Positions 52,580 through 59,756 of a stretch of 64,000 bases of DNA are shown here, piece by piece (position 1 is the stretch's first letter; each line of letters begins with the position of its first letter). This stretch comes from Streptacidiphilus jeojiense (GTDB taxonomy: Bacteria; Actinomycetota; Actinomycetes; Streptomycetales; Streptomycetaceae). Where the stretch lies: assembly GCF_000719095.1 (NCBI RefSeq), contig NZ_JOEH01000014.1, forward strand, positions 124,001 to 188,000. The letters run 5' to 3'. Below the pieces are notes generated by a model. It was not told the DNA's origin and searched no databases. It was given only the letters and a program-made list of their open reading frames with translations. Position numbers and translations under genes: made by a program.

Positions 52580-54045
52580 CGGGCCGGCACCTCCTCGGTA
52601 GCGGCGGCGGTCGTGGTCGCGGCAGTGTCCTCGACCAGGCTGCCGAGCTGCCGGGCGCGGGCCGGGTCGCGGCGGTGCAGCAGCCCGTACCCGGCCAGGC
52701 CGGCCAGGACCACCCCGGCGAAGACGTAGGGCAGCAGGTTGACCGGCCAGGCCGGGACGGGCACCAGGTTCTTGTAGGTGACGTAGAGGATGACGGGCAC
52801 CGCCAGTGCGGCGGCCAGTGTCGGTCCCGGCGTCAGCAGGCCGCGCCGGTGCAGGTAGCGGGGCAGCGCGAGGGCCGCCAGCAGGTAGGCGAGCAGGTAG
52901 CCGAAGGTGCCGAAGGCCGCGGTCCAGGCGTAGACGGACAGCTCCGCGCCGCCCGCCGCGATCAGCCCGATCGGCAGCGCCCCGGAGACGGCGGCCAGCA
53001 GGTAGATGCCGGTGTGCGGGGTGCGGTGGCGCGGGTGCACCCGGCCCAGGAAGGCGGGCAGCACGCCTTCGCGGCTGAGGCTGTAGACGCTGCGCGCGGC
53101 GGCGTTGATGCTGGCGGAGCCGCAGGCCACGGCGGAGACCACGATGCCGAGGTTGAGCACGGGCGACAGCCAGCCCACGCCGGCGGCCCTGGTCAGCTCG
53201 TTCAGGGGTGCGGCGGAGGAGGCCAGCTTGGCCGTCGCGTCGAAGCCGAGGACCTGGATGTAGGTGCTGATCAGGTAGAGGACCCCGGCGCCCAGGACGG
53301 TGCCCAGGATGGCGCGCGGGATGCTGCGGTGGGGGTTGCGCGCCTCGGCGCCCAGGGAGCCCGCCGACTCGAAGCCCACGAAGATCGCCACGGCCAGGAC
53401 CGCGCCGAGCATGATGCTGTTGAGGCTCGCGCCCCTGGCGGTGAGCTGGTCCGTGTCGAAGTGCAGGCCGTAGTGGGTGACGGTGGCGATCAGGGCGATC
53501 AGGATGACCGCCAGCGAGACGGCCTCCAGCAGGATGCCGACCCGCGCGGACAGCCGTACGCCGCGGACCGGCAGTACGGCGGCGGGCACGGTCACCGCGA
53601 CCAGCAGCGCCAGCTGGGCGGCGGTGCCGGTGGCGGCGATGCCCGCCGATCCGAGCAGTGCGCCGAGGTAGACGGCCGCGCCCACCAGGCAGGCGGCGGC
53701 GATGCCGACGTATCCGACGACGATGCCCCAGCCGGTGGCGAAGGCGGGTCCGCGGCCCAGGCCGAGCGCGACATAGCTGTAGAGCGAGCCGGCGCCGACG
53801 GCCCGCCGGGCGAACTGGGCCACCACGTAGGCGACGAGCAGGGCTATCGCGGTGCCGATCAGCACCGACCACAGCGCCCCTGAGCCGGCCGTGAGGTAGA
53901 CGGCGGGGATGGTGCCGCCGATGGCGATGCTGGGGCCGGTCGCGGCCAGGGACTGGCCGAAGGTCTCCAGGGCGGACAGCGCGTCCTTGGCCAGGGAGCC
54001 GGAGGGCGCTGCGGAGGGGTGTCGGGCAGGTCTGTTCTCGGGCAT
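52576..54045 (-). CDS. APC superfamily amino acid/amine permease
   Basis: A 489-residue, 12-helix permease. Helix 1 carries SLAATGPSIAIGGTIPAVY and a conserved segment is FVGFESAGSLGAEARNPHR, split FVGFESAGSLG and EARNPHRSIPRAILG; these are marks of the YhdG/EutP-like APC group. First gene of the operon, 187 bases after the leader peptide. AAAGG about eight bases before ATG. Probably imports the amine that the next gene glutamylates. Confidence 0.9.
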   Translation of the reverse strand: MPENRPARHPSAAPSGSLAKDALSALETFGQSLAATGPSIAIGGTIPAVYLTAGSGALWSVLIGTAIALLVAYVVAQFARRAVGAGSLYSYVALGLGRGPAFATGWGIVVGYVGIAAACLVGAAVYLGALLGSAGIAATGTAAQLALLVAVTVPAAVLPVRGVRLSARVGILLEAVSLAVILIALIATVTHYGLHFDTDQLTARGASLNSIMLGAVLAVAIFVGFESAGSLGAEARNPHRSIPRAILGTVLGAGVLYLISTYIQVLGFDATAKLASSAAPLNELTRAAGVGWLSPVLNLGIVVSAVACGSASINAAARSVYSLSREGVLPAFLGRVHPRHRTPHTGIYLLAAVSGALPIGLIAAGGAELSVYAWTAAFGTFGYLLAYLLAALALPRYLHRRGLLTPGPTLAAALAVPVILYVTYKNLVPVPAWPVNLLPYVFAGVVLAGLAGYGLLHRRDPARARQLGSLVEDTAATTTAAATEEVPAR

Positions 54046-54078
54046 GGGGATGCCTTTCGGATGAGCCGCAGCAGCGGC

Positions 54079-54106
54079 GCCCGCTCCGGCGGAGGCGGGA
54101 GCGGGC
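54079..54106 (-). terminator. Hairpin in the leader of the APC operon, possible attenuator
   Basis: A perfect 9-bp G+C-rich stem (GCCCGCTCC with GGAGCGGGC) with a 10-base loop lies 33 bases upstream of the APC start. A second hairpin, CCCGCGC with GCGCGGG, is at 54172-54198. No T run follows, so termination is an inference; either could be the transcription or translation switch of the leader. Confidence 0.4.
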
Positions 54107-54231
54107 AGCACCGGGCAGGGGGCGGCCGGGCAGGGCGAAGCAGGGAGGGGTGACCGCGGGGGTCGGCGGCGCCCGCGCCGGAGAGCCGGACGCGCGGGGG
54201 CGGGAGGAGTTCCGGTGGAGCCGGGGTCAGC

Positions 54232-54312
54232 TCAGCGCAGGGCTGACAGCTGGGGCTGACAGCAGGCGCTCGCGACGCGACAGAGGTCGACCTCGCGGCG
54301 GGCGGTCAGCAC
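54232..54312 (-). CDS. Cysteine-rich leader peptide (26 residues), putative attenuator
   Basis: A small reading frame: GTG start with GGAG nine bases upstream, 26 codons, stop TGA. It encodes LTARREVDLCRVASACCQ, matching the actinobacterial leader-peptide pattern RR-x-VDL-x-R plus cysteines seen upstream of sulfur genes. Three Cys codons (TGT, TGC, TGT) lie near the end, the last two adjacent. GTG 54327 is an alternative in-frame start. In mycobacteria polycysteine leaders attenuate downstream genes when cysteine is present. The 392-base gap 54046-54437 holds this peptide and two hairpins. Confidence 0.65.
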   Translation of the reverse strand: MLTARREVDLCRVASACCQPQLSALR

Positions 54313-54437
54313 GGAACGGTTCTCCACACCGGTGATGCTACGAACCCGCACGTCGGCACGTCAACGCAGCGGGTGAAACATATCGCCATCTGAGATCAAC
54401 CCAAGAACCAAGTAGCCAAAGATCTGTTCTGCATGAA

Positions 54438-55388
54438 CTATCTGGACAGGCCGCCGCGCTTGAGCGAACCCAGCACGAGACTGGGGCTCACCCGGTCCAC
54501 CTCCTGCAGCCACGCGCTCTCGGTCAGGAAGGCGTGCAGCTCCCGCCGGGAGCGGTGGGTGGTGTTGACCAGCAGGTCGAACTCCCCCATCAGCGCCGCC
54601 GCATAACGCACCATCGGCTCCCCCAGCAGCCGGCGGGCCGTACGCTCCTGCGCTCCCGGGCGGGTCCGCACCCACAGCAGCGACTCCACCGGCAGCCCCA
54701 GCGGGCCCGGCGCCACCACGGCCCGGATCGCCACCCGCGCGCTCGCGATCAGCTGCTCGACCCGGCGTCGTGCGGTCGCCTTGGACACCCCAGCGATCGC
54801 GGCCAGCTCCTCGTGCGTCAACCGGCCGTCCCGGGCCAGTGCCCGCAGGATCGCCAGCTCGTCCGCGGACTGCTCGCCCTCTGGCGGGGTCGGCCCCTGC
54901 ACCGGGGCCGGCTCGGTGTCCAGCAGCGCGGCCTGCTCGTCCGCGAGCGGGAAGGGCCGCCACTCGCGAGCCGTGCGGTAGTAGCGCAGCACCGGCACCA
55001 GTTCGTGCCCCAGCGCCCCGGGCAGTTGCGGCAGTTCGTCCAGCGCCAGCGCCTCCAGCCGCTCGGCGGGGCACTGCAGTTCGGCGACGCAGTCCGCCAC
55101 TCCCGCCACTGTGCAGGCGAAGACCACGTCCTCGCGGCCGGCCAGCGCCGCCGCCGCCCGTCGCGCGGCCCCGGGGGCGCACCGCAGCCGCACCACCGCG
55201 GTCTCCGCGAAGTTCTCCAGCCCCACGACCCGCACCACCCCGGTCTCCAGCAGGCGGGTGCCGCGGCGCGCCACGGTTCGCTCGCTCTGCCCCAACGCCT
55301 GGGCCACCGCCCGCCAGGAGGCGCGCCCGTTGATCTGCAGGGCGGCAATGACGCGCAGGTCCAGCGGGTCGAGAGCGGGGTGAATCAT
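54438..55388 (-). CDS. Two-unit Lrp/AsnC family transcriptional regulator
   Basis: A 316-residue tandem Lrp protein: HTH 1 at residues 5-50 (LDLRVIAALQINGRASWRA), an effector domain, HTH 2 near residue 180 (LAILRALARDGRLTHEEL, GVSKATARRRVEQL) and a second ligand domain. It lies directly upstream of the APC/ligase/P450 operon on the same strand and is the natural regulator, sensing an amino acid. Paralogous in layout to the gene at 6385. ATG 55388. Confidence 0.88.
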   Translation of the reverse strand: MIHPALDPLDLRVIAALQINGRASWRAVAQALGQSERTVARRGTRLLETGVVRVVGLENFAETAVVRLRCAPGAARRAAAALAGREDVVFACTVAGVADCVAELQCPAERLEALALDELPQLPGALGHELVPVLRYYRTAREWRPFPLADEQAALLDTEPAPVQGPTPPEGEQSADELAILRALARDGRLTHEELAAIAGVSKATARRRVEQLIASARVAIRAVVAPGPLGLPVESLLWVRTRPGAQERTARRLLGEPMVRYAAALMGEFDLLVNTTHRSRRELHAFLTESAWLQEVDRVSPSLVLGSLKRGGLSR

Positions 55389-55448
55389 GCGCCCAGTACA
55401 TCAGACGCCGCCGAGGGCACGGCGCCTCGTTCGCGGCGGTGCAGCCGG

Positions 55449-55946
55449 TCAGCCGGCGGCGGTCGCGGGCGCGGTTGCCATGGCCGCTGTTGCCGCGGGC
55501 GCTGTTGCCGCGGGCGCTGTTGCTGCGGGCGTGCTTTCGCCACCGAGGACGTCGGCGACCGTGGTGCGGGCGAGTTCGTCCAGCAGGGCTTCGCGGGCGC
55601 GGCGGTCCAGGGCGTGCAGGTTGTGGTGCACGCGCTGGCCGACCTCGCAGTCGGGGGCGGGGGCGTGCACGCCCAGGACCGGGTCCTCGCCGTTGACGGC
55701 GAGCCAGATCAGGGACAGGTCTATGTCGGCGGGCTCGCGTTCGAGCATCCAGCCGCCGTGCGGTCCCGGCTGCGAGCGCACCAGCCCCGCCGCCCGCAGG
55801 CGGCCGAGGATGCGGCGCACATGGGCGGCGTTGGTCGCGGGGCTGCCGGCCAGGGACTGCGAGTCCTGCCAGGCACCGGGGGCGCCGGCCAGCAGGGTGA
55901 GCAGGTGGACGCCAACCGCGAACTGGGTGTTCGTGGGCTGGGCCAT
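55449..55946 (-). CDS. Rrf2 family transcriptional regulator
   Basis: A 165-residue Rrf2 protein: wHTH (about residues 5-75, TNAAHVRRILGRLRAAGLVRSQ split TNAAHVRRILGRL and AAGLVRSQPGPHGG). Only one Cys (DCEVGQ) remains, so no Fe-S site. The last 25 residues are a low-complexity Ala/Thr/Pro tail with repeats AATAP, encoded by a 15-base repeat (about 55490-55535). Divergent from an SDR gene at 56044; the likely operator is the dyad GTTACAG-N6-CTGTCAC at 55990-56009. Confidence 0.85.
   Translation of the reverse strand: MAQPTNTQFAVGVHLLTLLAGAPGAWQDSQSLAGSPATNAAHVRRILGRLRAAGLVRSQPGPHGGWMLEREPADIDLSLIWLAVNGEDPVLGVHAPAPDCEVGQRVHHNLHALDRRAREALLDELARTTVADVLGGESTPAATAPAATAPAATAAMATAPATAAG
55490..55535. 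repeat. Short tandem repeat in the 3' end of the Rrf2 gene
   Basis: About three copies of a 15-base unit resembling GCTGTTGCCGCGGGC lie head to tail and encode the Ala/Thr/Pro-rich tail. Being a multiple of three, changes in copy number keep the frame. Confidence 0.7.
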
Positions 55947-55989
55947 GCCCCCATCCTACGTCCGGTTGCGGAAATTCGTATCTACAGCT

Positions 55990-56009
55990 GTTACAGTCGA
56001 ATCTGTCAC
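55990..56009. promoter_or_regulatory. Candidate Rrf2 operator upstream of the SDR gene
   Basis: GTTACAG-TCGAAT-CTGTCAC has 7-base arms with one mismatch, 35 bases before ATG 56044, between the divergent Rrf2 and SDR genes. ACAGCTGT, a perfect 8-base palindrome, overlaps it at 55984-55991. Confidence 0.45.
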
Positions 56010-56043
56010 TACGGCAGTTGCGAATTCACCGAGGGAGATCCCC

Positions 56044-56688
56044 ATGGCAGTCATCACCGTCTTCGGTGCCACCGGCTACGCCGGCGGCCACATCACCGCC
56101 GAGGCCCTGGAGCGCGGGCACGAGGTCATCGCGGTCAACCGCTCCGGCTCCGCCGAGGCCCGTCCCGGGGTGACCCCGGTGGCCGGCTCCATCGCCGACG
56201 AGGGCCTGCTGCGGGAGCTGGCTGCCAAGTCCGACGTGCTGGTGGTCGCCGTGCACGGCAGCGCGGACGGCGAGCCGTTCCTGCTGCCCCTGGTCCCCTC
56301 GCTGCTGGCCGCGGCGGCCGACGGCGGCGCGCGGATCGGCGTGGTCGGCGGCGCGGGCAGCCTGCACGTGGCCGAGGGCGGCCCGCGGCTGATCGACACC
56401 CCCGAGTTCCCCGACGCCTACAAGGCCGAGGCCTCCGCCCACGCCCAGGTGCTGGACGCACTGCGCGATTCCGGCACCGACGTGGACTGGTACTACGTCA
56501 GCCCGGCCGCCGAGTTCGGCGCCTGGGCCGCGGGCGAGCGCACCGGTTCCTTCCGTCTCGGCGGCGACGTGCTGCTCACCGACGCCGAGGGCAAGTCCTT
56601 CATCTCGGGCGCCGACTACGCCACCGCCTTCGTGGACGAGATCGACAAGCCGGCCCACCGCGGCTCCCGCTTCACGGTGGCCTACTGA
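56044..56688 (+). CDS. NAD(P)-binding atypical SDR/NmrA-like protein
   Basis: A 214-residue Rossmann protein: ITVFGATGYAGGHIT (GxxGxxG), VVGGAGSLHVAEGG, and a Tyr/Lys region in DAYKAEASAH and DWYYVSPAAEFG. Resembles NAD(P)H-dependent reductases of the YwnB/BVR-B type that reduce flavins or quinones. Controlled by the divergent Rrf2 gene. Its stop overlaps by seven bases the extended MarR reading frame from the other strand. Confidence 0.85.
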   Translation: MAVITVFGATGYAGGHITAEALERGHEVIAVNRSGSAEARPGVTPVAGSIADEGLLRELAAKSDVLVVAVHGSADGEPFLLPLVPSLLAAAADGGARIGVVGGAGSLHVAEGGPRLIDTPEFPDAYKAEASAHAQVLDALRDSGTDVDWYYVSPAAEFGAWAAGERTGSFRLGGDVLLTDAEGKSFISGADYATAFVDEIDKPAHRGSRFTVAY

Positions 56689-57191
56689 CCGACGCGTCGG
56701 GGCTGCGGACCCGCCCGACTCGGTGCGGCCGACTCGGTGCGGCCGACTCGGTGCGGCCGACTCGGTGCGGCCGACTCGGTGCGGCCGACTCGGTGCGGCC
56801 GACTCGGTGCGGCCTCGGCAGTGAGGGTCCCCAGCACCTGGTCCTCGATCCGGTCGAGCAGTGCGTAAGTGGCGTCGAGTTCCGCCTCGCCGCCGGCCGA
56901 CAGCTCCACGATGTGGCGGCGGCGGTCGGCCGGGTCGCGGCGGCGGACCGTGAGGCCGCGGTCCTCCAGTTCGTTGAGGAGTCCGACGACATTGCTCGGG
57001 TCCAGGCAGAGCAGTTCCCCGAGGGCCTGCTGGCTCACCGGGCCGTGCTCGCTCAGCAGCTTGAGCGTGACGACCTGCCGGGGCCGCAGGCCGGCCGGAA
57101 CCAGGACCACCTCGGCGGCCCGCCGTCCGGCCCGCGCCAGGTGCTCGATCAGCGGCATGGACTGTGCGGCCCTGGCGTCTGTACTGGACAT
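56682..57191 (-). CDS. MarR family regulator with repeat-encoded C-terminal tail
   Basis: A 169-residue protein. Residues 1-125 are a complete MarR domain (LRPRQVVTLKLLSEHGPVSQ split LRPRQVVTLKLLSEHG and QQALGELLCLDPSNVVGLLNELE, here as ALGELLCLDPSNVV; DRR wing DPADRRRHIVEL). From residue about 125 the frame runs through seven copies of a 14-bp repeat, giving SRPHRVGRTESAAP repeats not seen in the family. The divergent partner at 57286 is an FMN reductase; the operator is a perfect dyad at 57227-57243. Confidence 0.85.
   Translation of the reverse strand: MSSTDARAAQSMPLIEHLARAGRRAAEVVLVPAGLRPRQVVTLKLLSEHGPVSQQALGELLCLDPSNVVGLLNELEDRGLTVRRRDPADRRRHIVELSAGGEAELDATYALLDRIEDQVLGTLTAEAAPSRPHRVGRTESAAPSRPHRVGRTESAAPSRAGPQPRRVGQ
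56717..56814. repeat. Seven-copy 14-bp tandem repeat
   Basis: The unit GACTCGGTGCGGCC is repeated seven times without a mismatch (98 bases). It lies inside the 3' end of the MarR gene. Since 14 is not a multiple of three, each gain or loss of a copy changes the reading frame of the last codons and the stop used, though all six frames are open through it. Confidence 0.95.
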
Positions 57192-57226
57192 GCGCCAACC
57201 CTACAAGTCGCCAAAATGATTTCCTA

Positions 57227-57243
57227 GCACAAATGATTTGTGC
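57227..57243. promoter_or_regulatory. MarR operator between MarR and FMN reductase genes
   Basis: GCACAAATGATTTGTGC is a perfect 17-base inverted repeat (7-base arms, 3-base centre). AAATGATTT is also repeated once just to the left (57213-57221). It is 36 bases from the MarR start and 43 bases from the reductase start. Confidence 0.65.
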
Positions 57244-57285
57244 AGTGATACGGTCGGCCCACCGCAACCACGTGGAGGTCGGCAC

Positions 57286-57930
57286 ATGTCCAAGCTGCAC
57301 ATCATCGTCGGAAGCACGCGCCCGACCCGGGCCGTGGACCAGGTGTCCCCCTGGATCGTGGAGGCCGCCACCGCACACGGCGCCTTCGAGGTGGAGGTGC
57401 TGGACCTGCGCGACTGGCCGCTGCCGTTCTTCGCCGAACACTTCGGCACCATCGGGGACTTCAACGACCCCACCTACTCCGAGCCACTGGTGAAGGCCTG
57501 GAACAACAAGATCAAGGAGGCCGACGCCTTCATCGTCGTCACCGGCGAGTACAACCACAGCCTCCCCGCCGTCCTCAAGAACGCCATCGACTCCGTGTGG
57601 ATCTCCTTCGGGTTCCGCAACAAGCCGATCGCGGCAGTGGGCTACAGCGCCGGCATCGGCGCCGGGATCCGCGCGGTCGAGCACCTGGCCCAGATAGCCG
57701 TGGAGGCCGAGGCGGTGCCGCTGCGCAACACCGTGCTGATCCCCAAGGTCAACGAGGCGTTCGACAAGAACGGCCGACCGCTCGACCCGATCGCCGAAGT
57801 GAGCCTGGGCATCCTGCTCGACGACCTGGCCTGGTGGTCCGAGGCGCTGGCCAAGGCACGCAGCGCGGGCGAGCTGGTACCCGGCAACTTCCGCCTGCGG
57901 GCGGCGCTGACCGCCGCAGCGGAGGACTAG
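57286..57930 (+). CDS. NADPH-dependent FMN reductase
   Basis: A 214-residue flavodoxin-fold reductase: FMN phosphate loop VGSTRPTRAVDQV, and GEYNHSLPAVLKNAIDSVW, the family's flavin-binding segment, then GYSAGIGAG. Related to ChrR/YieF-type quinone reductases. GGAGG seven bases before ATG. Under the divergent MarR protein, so probably induced by a quinone or phenolic ligand. It ends at a hairpin. Confidence 0.88.
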   Translation: MSKLHIIVGSTRPTRAVDQVSPWIVEAATAHGAFEVEVLDLRDWPLPFFAEHFGTIGDFNDPTYSEPLVKAWNNKIKEADAFIVVTGEYNHSLPAVLKNAIDSVWISFGFRNKPIAAVGYSAGIGAGIRAVEHLAQIAVEAEAVPLRNTVLIPKVNEAFDKNGRPLDPIAEVSLGILLDDLAWWSEALAKARSAGELVPGNFRLRAALTAAAED

Positions 57931-57937
57931 CAGCGCA

Positions 57938-57972
57938 CCCGAGGGCAGCGCCGGTGCGGTGCTGCCCTCGGG
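57938..57972. terminator. Hairpin terminator between FMN reductase and carbonic anhydrase
   Basis: A perfect 12-bp stem (CCCGAGGGCAGC with GCTGCCCTCGGG) with an 11-base loop lies between two convergent genes and can end both. Confidence 0.75.
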
Positions 57973-58003
57973 ACGATCCGTGCGACCGGAACCCGCGCCC
58001 GGG

Positions 58004-58492
58004 TCAGTGCACCTCGTTGAGCTTGCCGGTGGCCACGTCGAAGACGAATCCGCGAATGCGGTCCTTGTGGACGACGAAGGGGTCGGCCTGGATACGGGCG
58101 ATGGACTGCCGGACGTCGGTGTCGAGGTCCGCGAACGCCTCGGCCGCCCAGGGCGGGCGGATACCGGTGTCCTCCTGGACGGAGTCCTTGAAGGCGTCGT
58201 CGGTGAAGGTCAGCATGCCGCAGTCGGTGTGGTGGATGAGGATGATCTCCTCGGTGCCCAGCAGGCGCTGGCTGATGGCGAGCGAGCGGATCTCGTCCTG
58301 GGTGACCACGCCGCCGGCGTTGCGGATGACGTGTGCCTCGCCCTCGTTCAGCCCGAGGATCGCGTACACGTTCAGGCGAGCATCCATGCAGGCCACGACG
58401 GCCAGCCGCTTGGCGGGCGGCAGCGGCAGCGGCCCGGTGAAGATCTCGACGTAGCGGGCGTTGTTGGCCAGGAGTTCATCGATCACGGACAT
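58004..58492 (-). CDS. Beta-class carbonic anhydrase
   Basis: A 162-residue beta carbonic anhydrase interconverting CO2 and bicarbonate. Zn ligands are in ACMDARLN (Cys, with the Asp-Arg dyad) and HHTDCGM (His and Cys). RNAGG is the usual loop. GAGG six bases before ATG 58492. A small cysteine-containing reading frame and a hairpin precede it (58527-58650). Single gene, convergent with the FMN reductase. Confidence 0.9.
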   Translation of the reverse strand: MSVIDELLANNARYVEIFTGPLPLPPAKRLAVVACMDARLNVYAILGLNEGEAHVIRNAGGVVTQDEIRSLAISQRLLGTEEIILIHHTDCGMLTFTDDAFKDSVQEDTGIRPPWAAEAFADLDTDVRQSIARIQADPFVVHKDRIRGFVFDVATGKLNEVH

Positions 58493-58526
58493 GTCGAACC
58501 TCGGTTCTCGGGGGCGGGCGAAAGCA

Positions 58527-58541
58527 GCGCGCACGGCGCGC
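58527..58541 (-). promoter_or_regulatory. Hairpin between candidate leader peptide and carbonic anhydrase
   Basis: GCGCGC-ACG-GCGCGC forms a 6-bp stem with a three-base loop 35 bases upstream of the carbonic anhydrase start and downstream of the small reading frame at 58564-58650. Confidence 0.35.
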
Positions 58542-58563
58542 GGAATTTCGGGGTTGCGGGCGT

Positions 58564-58650
58564 TCAGAAAGCCCGGCAACAGAGCCCGTCGAACACATGG
58601 TCACGACGCGACGGCCAGAACGGCGTCAACGTGGTGCCACAGGTCGTCAT
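58564..58650 (-). CDS. Possible cysteine-containing leader peptide (28 residues)
   Basis: ATG, 28 codons, TGA. It ends SRRDHVFDGLCCRAF, sharing with the 54-kb leader a double-Arg motif followed by adjacent Cys codons (TGT, TGC) just before the stop. The ribosome site is weak (GGCGGT). It lies 72 bases upstream of the carbonic anhydrase gene, a position typical for a leader peptide. Rests only on composition and position, so low certainty. Confidence 0.35.
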   Translation of the reverse strand: MTTCGTTLTPFWPSRRDHVFDGLCCRAF

Positions 58651-58744
58651 ACCGCCAGTGAACCGCCCCTGCCGCCGACTGACAAGAAGACGTGTGTTCG
58701 GTCAACCCACCCACCGCCCCGCCCCGCCCCACCCACCGTTCCTG

Positions 58745-59731
58745 TCAGGAACTGAAGCGTTCGACGAGCGTCGTCATGGTGTCGAAGGCGGGCTTGGGAG
58801 AGTAGTCATCGGTGGTGAGCCCGAACTGATGGAACAGTCCCGTTTCGGCACTGTCGGCATCTCGCAGCGCGAAATGCGTGTAACCGCTCAGGTGGAGTTG
58901 CTTCGACTGGGCGGCGATCACGTTCACCACTGTCTCGACGACATCGGCCTGCCGCTGCGGGTGGCGTCCGGGTCCGGTGGGCCAACCGTGCTCGGTGATG
59001 TGCAGCGGTAGGTGTCCCATGCCGGAGGGTGCCAGCACCGAGTCACGGTGATGACGCAGCAGTCCCTCGACAGCGTGCGCGAGGTCGGATGCGCGGACGG
59101 GTTGGAAGACGTCGGGAAAGAAGTCCAGTCCCACATAGTCCAGATCGGTGATGAAGGCCGCTCCCCCGAGGCTGGTCAGATCGGTGACGAAGGAGGTAGC
59201 CGGCCCGAAGAGAGGGGTGGTGTTGAATCCGACCCGTAGGTCCGCGTACCCGAGTTCGCGTGCTCGCGCCTTGACGACGCGAACCCCTCGGACGATCGCC
59301 TCGTGCACCACCGGGTAGTAGCCGTCCAGTGTCGGGGTCGACGTGACGTTGGGCTCCTCCGTCACTTGCAACGTGCTGGTGACCGAGCCGTACTGCTCCA
59401 CCAGCTCGCGCAGGAAGTCGCAGTAGCCGTCGACGTCGCCGGCCGGGGACCGGTACTGCGCCACCAGGTCCAAGCGCCGTCCCCGGGTGGCGTATTGGGC
59501 TGCTGCGGCCGGCGCCATGGTCGCATGCGGCTCGCCGAGGCGGGTCGTGTCGTCGAAGCCTGCGTAGGCGCGGACCAGGAACGGGCGGCCTGGTCGACCC
59601 TGGAGGCGGTCGAGCGCACGCGTCACGAGAGCCGGATCATCGGGCGGCCCGCCGGCCAGGCCTCCGCTGTCATCACCGGCGACTCCGCCCGGGTAGATCC
59701 CGAAGAGCAAGCCGTCATGCGTCAGTGTCAC
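58745..59731 (-). CDS. TIM-barrel glycoside-hydrolase-like protein, cytoplasmic
   Basis: A 328-residue protein with a clan GH-A look: TEEPNVTS supplies a possible acid/base Glu and LHITEHGWPTG a nucleophile Glu at strand ends, with aromatic residues (YCDFLRELVEQYG, VGLDFFPD). No family name can be given. There is no signal peptide. It is 25 bases downstream of a PadR gene on the same strand, so probably part of the PadR-controlled unit. ATG 59731; GGAATCC is a weak ribosome site. Confidence 0.65.
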   Translation of the reverse strand: MTLTHDGLLFGIYPGGVAGDDSGGLAGGPPDDPALVTRALDRLQGRPGRPFLVRAYAGFDDTTRLGEPHATMAPAAAAQYATRGRRLDLVAQYRSPAGDVDGYCDFLRELVEQYGSVTSTLQVTEEPNVTSTPTLDGYYPVVHEAIVRGVRVVKARARELGYADLRVGFNTTPLFGPATSFVTDLTSLGGAAFITDLDYVGLDFFPDVFQPVRASDLAHAVEGLLRHHRDSVLAPSGMGHLPLHITEHGWPTGPGRHPQRQADVVETVVNVIAAQSKQLHLSGYTHFALRDADSAETGLFHQFGLTTDDYSPKPAFDTMTTLVERFSS

Positions 59732-59756
59732 TCGTTGGATTCCTTTCGGTGCGGCA

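Noticed and set aside
56717..56814. CRISPR-like repeat array
   Set aside because: The 14-base units abut directly with no spacers, and no cas genes are near, so it is a simple tandem repeat.
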